Positions 8,947 through 18,454 are shown, numbered from the stretch's first letter. The stretch is 62,723 bases of DNA from Oceanospirillum sp048268485 (GCA_048268485.1 JBLWVL010000020.1:1-62723); one strand, 5' to 3'. Notes: generated by a model not told the origin, from the letters alone. Program-made: numbers and translations.

Positions 8947-11307
8947 ATGGATCAGATCTCCCAACGTATTGCCGATGAACTCAGCGTCAAACAGACACAG
9001 GTAAACGCTGCCGTTGCCCTTTTGGACGAAGGCTCAACCGTTCCCTTTATCGCGCGATACCGTAAGGAGGTCACTGGCGGTCTGGACGATACTCAACTAC
9101 GTAATCTGGAAGAACGCCTGCGCTATCTGCGGGAACTGGAAGACCGCCGCAGCACTGTTCTGAAAAGCATCGACGATCAGGGCAAACTGTCCGATGAGCT
9201 GAAAGCTGACATTCTGGGAGCTGATACAAAAACCCGGCTGGAAGATCTCTACCTGCCTTATAAGCCAAAGCGTCGCACCAAGGCACAGATCGCCCGGGAA
9301 GCAGGCCTGGAGCCACTGGCTGATCTGTTGTTCGACAACCCGGAAACCGACCCTCAGTCCGCTGCCGAAGGCTACATCAACGCCGATGCCGGAGTAGCCG
9401 ATACAAAAGCAGCACTGGATGGCGCGAAGCAGATCCTGATGGAGCGCTTCAGCGAAGATGCCAGCCTGCTGGATCTTCTTCGCACCAAGCTTTGGCAGCA
9501 GGGTGAACTGCAATCCCGTGTTGTGCCCGGTCAGGAGCAATCCGGTGAAAAATTCAGTGACTACTTTGAACACAATGAAGCCGTCAGCAGAACCCCATCT
9601 CACCGCGCACTGGCAATGTTCCGTGGCCGCAATGAAGGAGCCTTACAACTGGCGATCATTCTGCCGGAAGCTGAAGAGCTGAAAATCCATCCCTGCGAGG
9701 AAATGATCGCCCGACATTTCAGTATCAGGGATGAAGGCCGTGCAGCCGATACCTGGCTGAAAGAGGTGGTACGCTGGACCTGGCGTGTGAAACTGCTGAC
9801 CCATATCGAAACTGAGCTGATGACCCGCCTGCGGGAAGGGGCCGAGGCGGAAGCGATTAAGGTTTTTGCCGGTAACCTGAAAGACTTGCTGCTGGCAGCC
9901 CCTGCCGGTCCTCGCGCCACCTTAGGTCTCGATCCGGGCCTGCGTACCGGCGTAAAAGTTGCCGTGGTCGATCACACCGGTAAGCTGCTGGATTACGCGA
10001 CCATCTATCCGCATGCACCTAAGAATCAGTGGCGTGAGTCTCTGGCGGTTCTGGCTGGGCTGGTCAGCAAACACAATGTCGACCTGATCAGTATCGGTAA
10101 CGGCACCGCCTCCCGTGAAACCGACAAACTGGCAGCAGATCTGGTCAAGCTGATCAAGGATCGTAAAGTCAGCAAGATTATGGTCAGTGAAGCCGGTGCC
10201 TCGGTTTACTCTGCATCTGAGCTGGCCGCAAAAGAGTTCCCGGATCTGGATGTGAGCATCCGTGGTGCAGTATCTATCGCCCGCCGACTGCAGGACCCAC
10301 TGGCTGAGCTGGTGAAAATCGATCCTAAATCGATCGGTGTAGGCCAGTACCAGCATGATGTCTCCCAGACGCAGCTGGCCCGTAGCCTTGAAGCCGTTGT
10401 CGAAGACTGTGTGAACGCCGTTGGTGTCGATGTAAATACTGCCTCCGTTGCCCTACTGAACAGAGTATCCGGCCTGAATGCAACTCTGGCCCAGAACATC
10501 ATCAGCTACCGTGATGAGAACGGCACTTTCAACAGTCGTACCGATCTGAAAAAAGTGGCGCGCCTTGGGCCAAAAGCCTTTGAACAGTGCGCAGGGTTCC
10601 TGCGTATTATGAATGGCAAAAACCCACTGGATGCCTCTGCAGTTCACCCGGAAGCCTATCCTGTTGTGAAGAAAATTGCCGAAACCAACAACCGCAAAGT
10701 AGACAGCCTGGTCGGTGACTCCAGCTTCCTGAAAGGGATAAACCCGATGGAATATACCGATGAAAACTTCGGTCTGCCAACAGTTACTGATATTCTGAAA
10801 GAGCTGGATAAACCGGGTCGGGATCCACGCCCGGAGTTTAAAGCTGCAGAGTTTATGGAAGGCGTTGAAGAGATCAGTGACCTTAAACCCGGAATGATTC
10901 TGGAAGGCTCAGTCACCAATGTGACTAACTTTGGCGCTTTTGTCGATGTGGGTGTGCACCAGGACGGACTGGTTCATATCTCCGCGCTATCAAACAGCTT
11001 TGTCGAAGACCCTCGTACCGTGGTAAAAGCCGGTGATATTGTGCAGGTTAAAGTGATGGATGTAGACCAGCAGCGTCGCCGTATTGCACTTTCCATGCGC
11101 CTGAACGATGAACCCGAAGCGATGAACAGTAGCCCTGCAGGTAATGACAAAAGCCGCGGTAGAAACTACTCATCTGAAAGCCGAGACCATGCCAAAGACA
11201 AGAGTCGTCGCGGACGGCACAATGGAAACCATAAAAGCGGCCAGCCAGAAAATATGGGAACATTGGGAATGTTGCTTGCCCAGGCACAGAAAAAACAGGG
11301 AAAATAG
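8947..11307 (+). CDS. tex: RNA-binding transcription accessory protein Tex
   Basis: 786 aa from the ATG at 8947, which has GAGAG 8 nt upstream; a longer GTG-initiated frame from 8905 is less likely. Domain order is the Tex one: helical N-terminus, YqgF/RNase H-like fold starting LGLDPGLRTGVKVAVVDHTG (~residue 325), helix-hairpin-helix region (NTASVALLNRVSGL...LGPKAFEQC, ~495-560), and an S1 RNA-binding domain (GMILEGSVTNVTNFGAFVDV, ~650-720). The C-terminus is a ~70-residue basic, low-complexity tail. Tex is a nucleic-acid-binding factor linked to transcription and RNA/ribosome quality control. Confidence 0.93.
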   Translation: MDQISQRIADELSVKQTQVNAAVALLDEGSTVPFIARYRKEVTGGLDDTQLRNLEERLRYLRELEDRRSTVLKSIDDQGKLSDELKADILGADTKTRLEDLYLPYKPKRRTKAQIAREAGLEPLADLLFDNPETDPQSAAEGYINADAGVADTKAALDGAKQILMERFSEDASLLDLLRTKLWQQGELQSRVVPGQEQSGEKFSDYFEHNEAVSRTPSHRALAMFRGRNEGALQLAIILPEAEELKIHPCEEMIARHFSIRDEGRAADTWLKEVVRWTWRVKLLTHIETELMTRLREGAEAEAIKVFAGNLKDLLLAAPAGPRATLGLDPGLRTGVKVAVVDHTGKLLDYATIYPHAPKNQWRESLAVLAGLVSKHNVDLISIGNGTASRETDKLAADLVKLIKDRKVSKIMVSEAGASVYSASELAAKEFPDLDVSIRGAVSIARRLQDPLAELVKIDPKSIGVGQYQHDVSQTQLARSLEAVVEDCVNAVGVDVNTASVALLNRVSGLNATLAQNIISYRDENGTFNSRTDLKKVARLGPKAFEQCAGFLRIMNGKNPLDASAVHPEAYPVVKKIAETNNRKVDSLVGDSSFLKGINPMEYTDENFGLPTVTDILKELDKPGRDPRPEFKAAEFMEGVEEISDLKPGMILEGSVTNVTNFGAFVDVGVHQDGLVHISALSNSFVEDPRTVVKAGDIVQVKVMDVDQQRRRIALSMRLNDEPEAMNSSPAGNDKSRGRNYSSESRDHAKDKSRRGRHNGNHKSGQPENMGTLGMLLAQAQKKQGK

Positions 11308-11392
11308 TGACTTCACCATATACTGAACAAAGCGATCAGAATTATTATGGTTGAATAATTTAAGCAACCTAAATTTTGACAGCACAGCTTGA

Positions 11393-11434
11393 AGCCTGAT
11401 TCTGCGCCCCCATATTGCCAGATCAGGCTTTTTT
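11393..11434 (+). terminator. intrinsic terminator after tex
   Basis: AGCCTGAT pairs with ATCAGGCT across a ~21-nt loop and runs into TTTTTT. Confidence 0.65.
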
Positions 11435-11436
11435 CG

Positions 11437-11459
11437 ACTGGCGCAGGCCGGTTTTTTTG
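11437..11459 (+). terminator. second tandem terminator after tex
   Basis: ACTGGC pairs with GCCGGT (one G-T wobble), loop GCAG, followed by seven T. It forms a double terminator with the preceding hairpin. Confidence 0.65.
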
Positions 11460-11559
11460 CAGATAAATCCGCTGTAATCGAACACTCCTACCCGAGTGAT
11501 GCTCAGCGACTGAAACGCTATATGCGCCGGCAAAGCCGGTTGGTATTAGGGGAAGCACC

Positions 11560-13149
11560 TTGACCAAAACCATCAAAGATCGTATCGAGTTTTTACGCCC
11601 TGTCGCCCAACGCGGCCTGTTCAATCAGGTCAAGCGCGGACTCGAAAAAGAGGGTTTACGCACCACACACACAAGCAATCTGGCCCAAACCGATCATCCA
11701 AAGGCTCTAGGTTCAACGCTGACTCACCCTTATATCACTACTGACTATTCAGAAGCTCTGCTGGAATTTATCACTCCAGTATCCAGCAAGCTGACGGAAA
11801 CACTGGGGTTTCTCAAAGACCTGCACGCTTTCAGTTATCGTCACTTGGGGGATGAGGTGATCTGGCCTGCCAGCATGCCCTGCAAACTTCAGGGTAATGA
11901 AAGCATCCCCATTGCTCAGTACGGCAGCTCAAACTCCGGCACCATGAAAACGGTTTATCGCCACGGCCTTTCCTGGCGTTATGGTCGTATCATGCAATCC
12001 ATTGCGGGTCTGCACTATAATTTCTCACTGCCAGAACAACTATGGCCAGCACTGCTGCACCTGAAATACCCCGAACGTGATGCAAAAGATGCGCAGATTC
12101 TGCAGGACTTTATCTCCGAACAATACTTCGCACTGATCCGGAATTTCCGCCGCTATAGCTGGTTACTGCTTTATTTGTTTGGTGCCTCTCCGGCGGTGGA
12201 TAAAAGTTTTGTCCAAGATAAGCCTCATCAACTGGATGAGCTGGATACCGATACCTTATTCCTGCCCTATGCCACCTCTCTGCGCATGAGCGACCTGGGC
12301 TATCAGAACAATGTGCAATCCAGCCTTAAGATCTGCTTTAACTCGCTGGAAAACTACGTCAATACTCTGAATCATGCTATCAGAACACCTTACGCACCCT
12401 ATGAATCACTAGGGGTTAAAGTAGATGGCCAGTATCGCCAGTTGAACACTAATATTCTGCAGATTGAAAATGAATATTACAGCGATATTCGTCCGAAACG
12501 CGTGACAGAAAGTGGTGAGCGCCCCTCAGAAGCTCTGATCGAACGCGGTGTGGAATATATCGAAGTACGCTGCATCGACCTGAACCCCTTTGAGGCGATT
12601 GGCATCACTGAAACACAGGCACGCTTTGTCGACACCTTCCTTCTGTTTTGCCTGCTGGAGAACAGTACTCAGATTCCTGATGACGAGTGTAAAATGCTGG
12701 ATGAGAATCACAGTGATATTGTTAATCGGGGTCGACTGCCCGGTCTGGTACTGCAAACACCAAAGGGTACAATCTCGAGGGAAGAATGGAGCCACCAACT
12801 GTTTGACCGTCTGCAACCGGTTGCTGAGCTACTGGATAGCGGTAATGACAGTGCCATCCATCAAGCGGCGCTGGATGCTTTCCGCCCCTTAATCGATCAG
12901 CCGGAGTTAACGCCTTCAGCGCAGGTTCTGAAGGCTATTCGCAAGGCGGGTAGTTTCACTGCATTTGCTCAGCAACAAGCCCACCAACAGGCCGACCTGC
13001 TACGTACTGCACCTATTAACAAAGCGCGGGAAGCTCTGTTTACTCAGCTATCTGAAAGCTCAATTCGCCAGCAAGCTGACCTGGAAGAAGCGGATCAGGT
13101 CGATTTTGATACGTTTCTGGCAAACTATATGGCTCGCCAGAGCGCCTGA
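11560..13149 (+). CDS. gshA: glutamate-cysteine ligase
   Basis: 529 aa, close to the E. coli-type GshA (about 518 aa). Signature stretches are RGLEKEGLRT near residue 28, HPKALGSTLTHPYITTDYSE (~46-65), ALLEFITPV, WPASMPC and LHYNFSLP (~149). It catalyses ATP-dependent joining of L-glutamate and L-cysteine, the committed step of glutathione synthesis, in the cytoplasm. Start is TTG, chosen because AGGGGAAG lies 6-7 nt upstream and the N-terminus then matches the family; a weak start may limit expression. Monocistronic between terminators. Confidence 0.95.
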   Translation: MTKTIKDRIEFLRPVAQRGLFNQVKRGLEKEGLRTTHTSNLAQTDHPKALGSTLTHPYITTDYSEALLEFITPVSSKLTETLGFLKDLHAFSYRHLGDEVIWPASMPCKLQGNESIPIAQYGSSNSGTMKTVYRHGLSWRYGRIMQSIAGLHYNFSLPEQLWPALLHLKYPERDAKDAQILQDFISEQYFALIRNFRRYSWLLLYLFGASPAVDKSFVQDKPHQLDELDTDTLFLPYATSLRMSDLGYQNNVQSSLKICFNSLENYVNTLNHAIRTPYAPYESLGVKVDGQYRQLNTNILQIENEYYSDIRPKRVTESGERPSEALIERGVEYIEVRCIDLNPFEAIGITETQARFVDTFLLFCLLENSTQIPDDECKMLDENHSDIVNRGRLPGLVLQTPKGTISREEWSHQLFDRLQPVAELLDSGNDSAIHQAALDAFRPLIDQPELTPSAQVLKAIRKAGSFTAFAQQQAHQQADLLRTAPINKAREALFTQLSESSIRQQADLEEADQVDFDTFLANYMARQSA

Positions 13150-13197
13150 TTATATGCCGCAAACCTATTTGCCGACAGCAGACGGGTCTACAAACCG

Positions 13198-13231
13198 AAA
13201 AGCCCGTGGATGAAGCATCCACGGGCTTTTT
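13198..13231. terminator. bidirectional terminator between gshA and the fliL-like gene
   Basis: AAAAGCCCGTGGATG pairs with CATCCACGGGCTTTT, 3-nt loop AAG, with a T-run on the plus strand and an A/T tract on the other side. It serves the convergent genes. Confidence 0.9.
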
Positions 13232-13264
13232 GTTACAAACAAACTGTCATGCCGGTATGAGCGC

Positions 13265-13678
13265 TTATTTCTGGTAGATAAAGTTCAATACCAGAAGATC
13301 ATCAATGACCGGGTGACCAACCTCTTTCTGCATCAGATCCTTCACCGATTGAGCTGCCTCCATGCGGATCTGCTCCTGGCCGACCGGTGTGGTTACAGCC
13401 TCATCTGTCTGACGGCTCAGCAGTGATACCAGCTCATTGCGGATCAGAGGCATATGGTGAGCAACGGTCTTTTCTGCCAGCGGGGAACTGGTAACCAGGG
13501 TAATATCCGCCTTCAGGTATTTCAGACGACCGGGACCACCATAGTTAAGCACAAAAGAAGGTTTCATCTCGGTATATACGATAGGTGAGCCACTTTCTTC
13601 TTCTGCAGCCCAGCTTTGTGCACCCGTCCCAAACATAATCAGTACAGCTAATAAGCTATGTTTCACTAATTTAATCAC
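13265..13678 (-). CDS. FliL-like flagellar basal-body-associated protein
   Basis: 137 aa with a signal sequence or N-terminal anchor (LVKHSLLAVLIMFGTGAQSWA). The mature part reads PSFVLNYGGPGRLKYLKADI...RNELVSLLSRQTDEAVTT...VLNFIYQK, matching the periplasmic FliL domain (F-x-VN, L..L...LS). FliL sits at the flagellar stator/MS ring and assists motor torque. This copy is far from any flagellar operon and has a cleavable-looking signal, so it is probably a FliL paralogue. GTG start with GGAGAG 6 nt upstream. Confidence 0.75.
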   Translation of the reverse strand: MIKLVKHSLLAVLIMFGTGAQSWAAEEESGSPIVYTEMKPSFVLNYGGPGRLKYLKADITLVTSSPLAEKTVAHHMPLIRNELVSLLSRQTDEAVTTPVGQEQIRMEAAQSVKDLMQKEVGHPVIDDLLVLNFIYQK

Positions 13679-13865
13679 TCAGCACTCTCCAGTTTTATCA
13701 TTGTCCGCTTTTATAGGGGCCTTCCGCAGTTATAGGGAACCTGCCGGAATGAAAACACTCTATGGCTGCAACCAGGTTACATTTTCAGTCACTCTGGCTA
13801 TCACCTGAGTCAAAGATCTTTCTATTGTAGGGCTGCAACGGATTTTTTCCAATGAGCAAGCCGCA

Positions 13866-13871
13866 TATAAT
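13866..13871 (+). promoter_or_regulatory. candidate -10 box of the dsbB promoter
   Basis: A perfect TATAAT about 59 nt before the dsbB start, followed by a GC-rich discriminator. The -35 side (T-rich) is poor. Confidence 0.35.
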
Positions 13872-13929
13872 AGAATCCTGGCGCGCATAAAAATGACACC
13901 TTGCCCTAACCAATTTATAAGGAACGAGA

Positions 13930-14439
13930 ATGCCCCTTAATTACCGCACGATTAACCTGGCTGGTTTTATCGCCTGTTTTCTGCTGATTGCCGGCGCCCT
14001 GGTGATGCAGCATGTCTTTGAGCTGGAGCCCTGCCCACTTTGTATTTTTCAGCGGGTCAGCTTTATGGTCGCTGGTATTCTGTTTTTAGCAGGCGCTCTT
14101 TTAAACCCAACGACTCCAAGCTTAAGATTATCCATCAGCGCCCTGAACCTGATCGCCCTGGCGACTGGAGTCGGACTTGCTCTTCGTCATATTTGGCTGC
14201 AAAACCTACCGCCATCTGAAGTTCCTTCCTGCGGGCCAGGCCTCGATTACATGCTGGAAGTACTACCTTTCACATCCGTCATCAACCAGGTACTGAGTGG
14301 TAGCGGCGAGTGCGCCGAAGTTTCATGGCTGTTCCTTGGATTATCAATCCCATGGTGGACAATGTTCGCTTACCTCGGCCTTTCAGGTCTGATTTTTCTC
14401 GCTCATTATAAGATCAAAGACAGAACAGGCATCCAGTAA
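13930..14439 (+). CDS. dsbB: disulfide bond formation protein B
   Basis: 169 aa inner-membrane quinone reductase with four membrane helices. The first periplasmic loop carries the CPLC redox pair (Cys35/Cys38). The second loop carries the other pair (Cys101 in SCGPG, Cys128 in GECAE). It re-oxidises DsbA and passes electrons to ubiquinone or menaquinone. AAGGAACGAG precedes the ATG. It is 130 nt upstream of rsd in the same orientation; dsbB next to rsd/algQ is an arrangement I remember from pseudomonads. DsbA is not in this window. Confidence 0.93.
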   Translation: MPLNYRTINLAGFIACFLLIAGALVMQHVFELEPCPLCIFQRVSFMVAGILFLAGALLNPTTPSLRLSISALNLIALATGVGLALRHIWLQNLPPSEVPSCGPGLDYMLEVLPFTSVINQVLSGSGECAEVSWLFLGLSIPWWTMFAYLGLSGLIFLAHYKIKDRTGIQ

Positions 14440-14569
14440 ACACATTAATATATTTGCTGATCAACACAGGTGACATTGCCCAATCGCTACCGTATGCTTG
14501 GATATGACTGCATTCTTGATACGCGATTTTTGATGGCCTGTAGGCCCATACAAATGCTGGAGGTCTGCC

Positions 14570-15046
14570 ATGCTTGAAGGTTGTAAAAATGCACGCGAAC
14601 GCTGGAGCGGTGTTCACCAGATGATCGACAAATGGCTTCAGGAACGTCAGGAGCTGATTGTAAACTATACCGAGATTGCTCATCAGGTGAAGAATGGTAC
14701 TCCGGTAACGCATAATCAGGTGCAGGTACTTTGTGACGTGATGGTTGACTACACCTCCGCAGGTCATTTTGAGATTTTTGAACAGTTGTGTCGTGAGGCG
14801 GAAGCATTTTCAGATCAGGATGCCATTAACCTGAGCCACAAAATCTTCCCCCTTATCCAGAAAAGCACGGATGTTATTCTGGACTTTAATGAAGCTTATG
14901 GCTCTGAAATATCAACGGCAGATACTACAAGCTCACTTCCTGACAGACTCTCTACCTTGGGAGAATATCTGGCAGATCGTTTCCAGCATGAAGATACTCT
15001 AATAGAAACATTACACACTGCACATCGGGAGCTTGTAGGTTCATGA
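14570..15046 (+). CDS. rsd: regulator of sigma D (Rsd/AlgQ family)
   Basis: 158 aa, all-helical cytoplasmic anti-sigma factor. The N-terminus MLEGCKNARERWSGVHQMID and the core LCDVMVDYTSAGHFEIFEQL are diagnostic of Rsd/AlgQ. It sequesters housekeeping sigma-70 as cells slow down. A strong GGAGG lies 6 nt before the ATG, and a short GGCC...GGCC hairpin sits just upstream. Its last codons overlap the start of the WD40 lipoprotein (ATGA), giving translational coupling to an unrelated-looking partner. Confidence 0.92.
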   Translation: MLEGCKNARERWSGVHQMIDKWLQERQELIVNYTEIAHQVKNGTPVTHNQVQVLCDVMVDYTSAGHFEIFEQLCREAEAFSDQDAINLSHKIFPLIQKSTDVILDFNEAYGSEISTADTTSSLPDRLSTLGEYLADRFQHEDTLIETLHTAHRELVGS

Positions 15047-16035
15047 TCCATGCGGGCAAAGCAGTCACTGCTGCCATAGTGACGTCTTTTATGCTGGCTG
15101 TATCCGGCTGTTCAGATCTGACACCACCAGAGCAAACATGGTCACTGGCGACCAAAGGACATTATGATGCGGCCTTATCAGATAGCGGTAGTTTAGCTAT
15201 TGTCGCGTCAATCCATCATGGTGGCAGCCTATGGCAACTACCTCAGCATGAACGCATCTTTAATTGGAACCATAAGGCAGACACTTTCTCGCCGTTAGAC
15301 CATGTGGCAATTGCTGGCGATGGCCGCTTTGGTGCCACTGCAGAACAGGAGAAATTGACGCTTTGGGATACAACATCCGGTAAGGCTATCAATTTCTGGG
15401 CGCTACCGGCGGATATACGCAGCCTGGATATTTCTGCCAGCGGACAGTATTTGCTGGCTGGCCTGGCAAACAGTACCGCGATTTTAATCAGCACCTCTCA
15501 AGGCAAGGGTATTAGAACCTTTACTACCGATAATCAGGTGTCTACTGTTCGCCTGAGCGATGATGGCTCCCTGGCTATGGCTGGTACTCAGACTGGCACT
15601 GTTTATCTGTGGAATACAGAAAATGGTGAGATTCGGGGGCAATGGTCTCACGACAACCAAGTGCGTTCGATGGCAGTTTCACCAGATAATCGTTTTGCAT
15701 TCAGTGGCGCACAGGCAGGCTCAGGACTTGTAGTCGACCTTTTCAGCGGTAAGATCGCTATGAATATTAATATTAACAGAGGTGGAGAAATAGCAGCCGC
15801 AACCTACACTGCTGCAACATTCAGTCCAGACCAGGCACTTCTGGCCACCGGCACCAGTACAGGTAAATTAAAACTCTGGGACCTGTCCAACCAGCATGCT
15901 GTTGCAGACTGGGAGGCAACCAAGCGCAACGCCTGGAAACCATCTGGGGTTGTCATTCAGGATATCGCGTTTGTCAGCAACAGCTCTCTCAGAGCTATTG
16001 CCAGCAATGGGCTGGCTTATGAGTTTACTCGCTAG
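15043..16035 (+). CDS. WD40-repeat lipoprotein
   Basis: 330 aa. Residues 1-23 are a lipoprotein signal with lipobox AVSGC, so it should be lipid-anchored. The rest is a beta-propeller of degenerate WD repeats: LTLWDTTSGKAINFW, VYLWNTENGEIRGQW, LKLWDLSNQHAVADWEAT, with the seventh blade likely closed by the N-terminus. Asp at position +2 of the anchor suggests inner-membrane retention by the E. coli +2 rule. A protein-binding scaffold with unknown partner. It overlaps rsd by 4 nt and should be co-expressed with it. Confidence 0.85.
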   Translation: MIHAGKAVTAAIVTSFMLAVSGCSDLTPPEQTWSLATKGHYDAALSDSGSLAIVASIHHGGSLWQLPQHERIFNWNHKADTFSPLDHVAIAGDGRFGATAEQEKLTLWDTTSGKAINFWALPADIRSLDISASGQYLLAGLANSTAILISTSQGKGIRTFTTDNQVSTVRLSDDGSLAMAGTQTGTVYLWNTENGEIRGQWSHDNQVRSMAVSPDNRFAFSGAQAGSGLVVDLFSGKIAMNININRGGEIAAATYTAATFSPDQALLATGTSTGKLKLWDLSNQHAVADWEATKRNAWKPSGVVIQDIAFVSNSSLRAIASNGLAYEFTR

Positions 16036-16051
16036 CCCTGACTTCAGAAAG

Positions 16052-16086
16052 AAACCGGTAAGGAAATCGTTTTGCTTTCCGGTTTT
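16052..16086 (+). terminator. terminator after the WD40 lipoprotein gene
   Basis: AAACCGG and an inner AAG pair with CTT and CCGGTTT around a loop, ending in TTTT. Confidence 0.6.
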
Positions 16087-16114
16087 CATATCCGATTAAA
16101 CCTGACGGATAGAA

Positions 16115-16648
16115 TCAGAATTCAGGCTCTGAAGAGTCCATAACACTACCGGCCTCTTTACCCACAAGCTTGCCAATCTCTTTATCAATAAAGAACAACC
16201 CCTTCCCATCTTCACCGATAATCTCAATTTTATCCAGAATTCCCTTGAACAGCTTCTCTTCTTCATGCTGTTCGGCAACATACCATTGCAAAAAACTAAA
16301 TGTTGAATAATCCAGTTCAGTAAAAGCCGTATGAGCAAGTTCATTAATTTTCTGAGTGATCAGGCACTCATGCTCGAATACCTTCTCGAAAAGATCCTTG
16401 ATGGAAGAGAATTCTGTTGGCGGTGCATCAATAGCCCCTAACTTTGCCATCGCACCTGTCTCATTAACATAAGTAAACAGGCGCTTCATGTGCTGCATCT
16501 CTTCATCGGCATGCTTTTGCAGGAACTCGGCACAGCCTTCAAAGCCTTTATCTTCAGCCCACGCACTCATCTGTAGGTAGAGGTTGGAGGAATAAAACTC
16601 CAGGTTGATCTGTTCATTCAAACGATCAATCATCGCTTTCTTTAACAT
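16115..16648 (-). CDS. ftnA: bacterial non-heme ferritin
   Basis: 177 aa four-helix-bundle ferritin. Ferroxidase ligands are visible: Glu17 (INLEFYSS), Glu50 and His53 (ADEEMQHM), and the later LQWYVAEQHEEE (~128-137) site. It assembles into a 24-mer that oxidises Fe2+ and stores the mineral in the cytoplasm. The ATG is preceded by AGGAG (from TTTCCATGTT reading, 'GGAGTTTCC'). A 55-codon Cys-rich gene lies 91 nt upstream in the same orientation and may be co-transcribed. Confidence 0.95.
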   Translation of the reverse strand: MLKKAMIDRLNEQINLEFYSSNLYLQMSAWAEDKGFEGCAEFLQKHADEEMQHMKRLFTYVNETGAMAKLGAIDAPPTEFSSIKDLFEKVFEHECLITQKINELAHTAFTELDYSTFSFLQWYVAEQHEEEKLFKGILDKIEIIGEDGKGLFFIDKEIGKLVGKEAGSVMDSSEPEF

Positions 16649-16739
16649 GGAAACTCCTAAATGAGGCAGGTAATAGCAATAAATATCATACTGTCAGAAT
16701 ACATTGATACCGTATTCAGGTTCTGCAAATAAAAAAGCG

Positions 16740-16907
16740 CTACATCTCCAAAGGTCGACAAAGGCGTTTTTTATCTGATGCTGAGCGAGCGCATTTACCG
16801 CAGAGAAAATTACTGGTTCGTGTAACCTGGGTCAACTCACGAAAATGCTTACTGATGTCGTCTTTACCCAGCTTACATAAGCGACCGGGTTTCAAGGTCT
16901 TTGCCAT
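16740..16907 (-). CDS. 55-aa Cys-rich small basic protein
   Basis: Found by reading the gap upstream of ftnA. ATG at 16907 has GAGG 8 nt upstream, and the frame runs 55 codons to TAG. It starts MAKTLKPGRLCKLGKDDISK and continues with SNFLCGKCARSASDKKRLCR. Four cysteines (11, 36, 39, 50), including a CGKC knuckle, suggest a zinc or iron-sulfur binding site; the protein is strongly basic. It shares strand and context with ferritin, so an iron-linked role is possible. I do not recognise a named family. Confidence 0.8.
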   Translation of the reverse strand: MAKTLKPGRLCKLGKDDISKHFRELTQVTRTSNFLCGKCARSASDKKRLCRPLEM

Positions 16908-17096
16908 GATCAGAACCTCATAACGGGATCTTAAAACAGATGTAGGAACAATGAACTCGTTATAGAAATAATAAAAACACCAGAAACAAAATGGTAACCA
17001 TTATCATATAAGAGCTTTTCCTGAAAAGAAAGCCCTACCACCTCAGGAAAACCTCCATACAGAACTACAGGGTTACGTATCATCGCAAGGGAAACC

Positions 17097-18224
17097 TTAG
17101 CAATGCTCCAGTTCATGGTCAGATACCAGCTGATTCCGACCCCGGTCTTTTGCAGAGTAAACAGCAATATCTGCCCGATGCATGGTTTCTTCGATAGACT
17201 CTTTTGACCGGTACTGAGTAACGCCAATACTGGCGGTCACCCGGTGCCCCGGAGCCAAAATATCCAGTCGAGCCTGCTCCATAGATAACCGTAACCGTTC
17301 CGCCACCAAACATGCCCCCTCAAGAGGTGTCTGCACCAGTACTAAAACAAATTCCTCTCCTCCTAGCCTGGCAACAAAATCGACCTCTCGCACACAGTTA
17401 CGGGCGATATCTGCGAAAGTCTGTAAGACCTCATCGCCAGCCTTGTGGCCATACCTGTCATTGACCTGTTTAAAGTGATCCAGATCGACAAAGCAGAGAC
17501 TGAATGTGTACTCACCACGATAAGCAAGGGCCTGCTGGTGGCGTAAGATTGTCATTAAATGCCGCCGGTTATACAAACCTGTCAAATCATCTGTAATCGC
17601 CTGCTCTTTTGCTTGCTTCATTACCTTATTCATCTCGGCATTACGCCTCTTCAGAGCCCAGCGTAAGCTGCTGATTTCAGTACCAATAATACTGACACCT
17701 ATCATCATAAAAATGAAAAAAAGATAACTCAGCCCTTGCTCTTTTATCCCCGCGCCAGCACCACTGAGCTGATGTATCAACATTACAGTGGTGTAGCAGA
17801 GCAAAATAAAGCCCCCCACAATAAAGAAGCCTCGCTTCTGCATTCTGAATGCACCAAAAAGCACGACAAGCAGGTAGTACATCAGGAATATATTTTGTAG
17901 CTCAGGGACAAGATAGATAGAAATGGTATTAGTAAAGGTGTGCCAGATCAGCTGAGGAATCGTAAGGCTGGGGTCTTTAAAAAGAAGATTAATATCGTAG
18001 CTAATCATTAAAGGGAAGCAGAGATTCCCCAACCAAATCATAGTATACAAAAGGAAAAAATACGGCATCGGCATCTGGACCAAATCCAGCACCATCGACA
18101 AAAGCACGACAGCCGTAAGCACCAGACCGGAGCCTGTTGCCATTAACGTTCGCCTCATTCTCAGGCGTTGGTGCTGATCCTTCGGGACAAGCTGAGGGGC
18201 CAGTTTGGCAATTATCTTGATCAT
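17097..18224 (-). CDS. membrane diguanylate cyclase (GGDEF)
   Basis: 375 aa. Residues ~25-190 hold six membrane helices in MASE-like arrangement, followed by a short coiled segment (SSLRWALKRRNAEMNKVMKQ) and a GGDEF domain (DDLTGLYNRRHLM ... ARLGGEEFVLVL). The active-site GGEEF is intact at about residues 287-291. An RxxD inhibitory site (REVD) stands five residues before it. It should make c-di-GMP and be product-inhibited. The membrane sensor is not one I can name. Monocistronic, divergent from metR; no EAL partner nearby. Confidence 0.92.
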   Translation of the reverse strand: MIKIIAKLAPQLVPKDQHQRLRMRRTLMATGSGLVLTAVVLLSMVLDLVQMPMPYFFLLYTMIWLGNLCFPLMISYDINLLFKDPSLTIPQLIWHTFTNTISIYLVPELQNIFLMYYLLVVLFGAFRMQKRGFFIVGGFILLCYTTVMLIHQLSGAGAGIKEQGLSYLFFIFMMIGVSIIGTEISSLRWALKRRNAEMNKVMKQAKEQAITDDLTGLYNRRHLMTILRHQQALAYRGEYTFSLCFVDLDHFKQVNDRYGHKAGDEVLQTFADIARNCVREVDFVARLGGEEFVLVLVQTPLEGACLVAERLRLSMEQARLDILAPGHRVTASIGVTQYRSKESIEETMHRADIAVYSAKDRGRNQLVSDHELEHC

Positions 18225-18454
18225 ATATCCCTCTGCTGCATTTTATTATTATTGGCCCTTATCCTTATGGGTTAAACGTTTGTACCAGAAAAAAACCGGA
18301 CATTCCAATAAAGCGATCCGCTCAAACGCCACAATTAGCAGAAAATTGCACGATCTAGCACTAAACTTCACACAGAGCAGGTGCCGCAACAGTGAACCGC
18401 TGGCCATTACTACTCTGGTTGCATGCTACAATGAGAGCAAATAGATGAAGTAAA

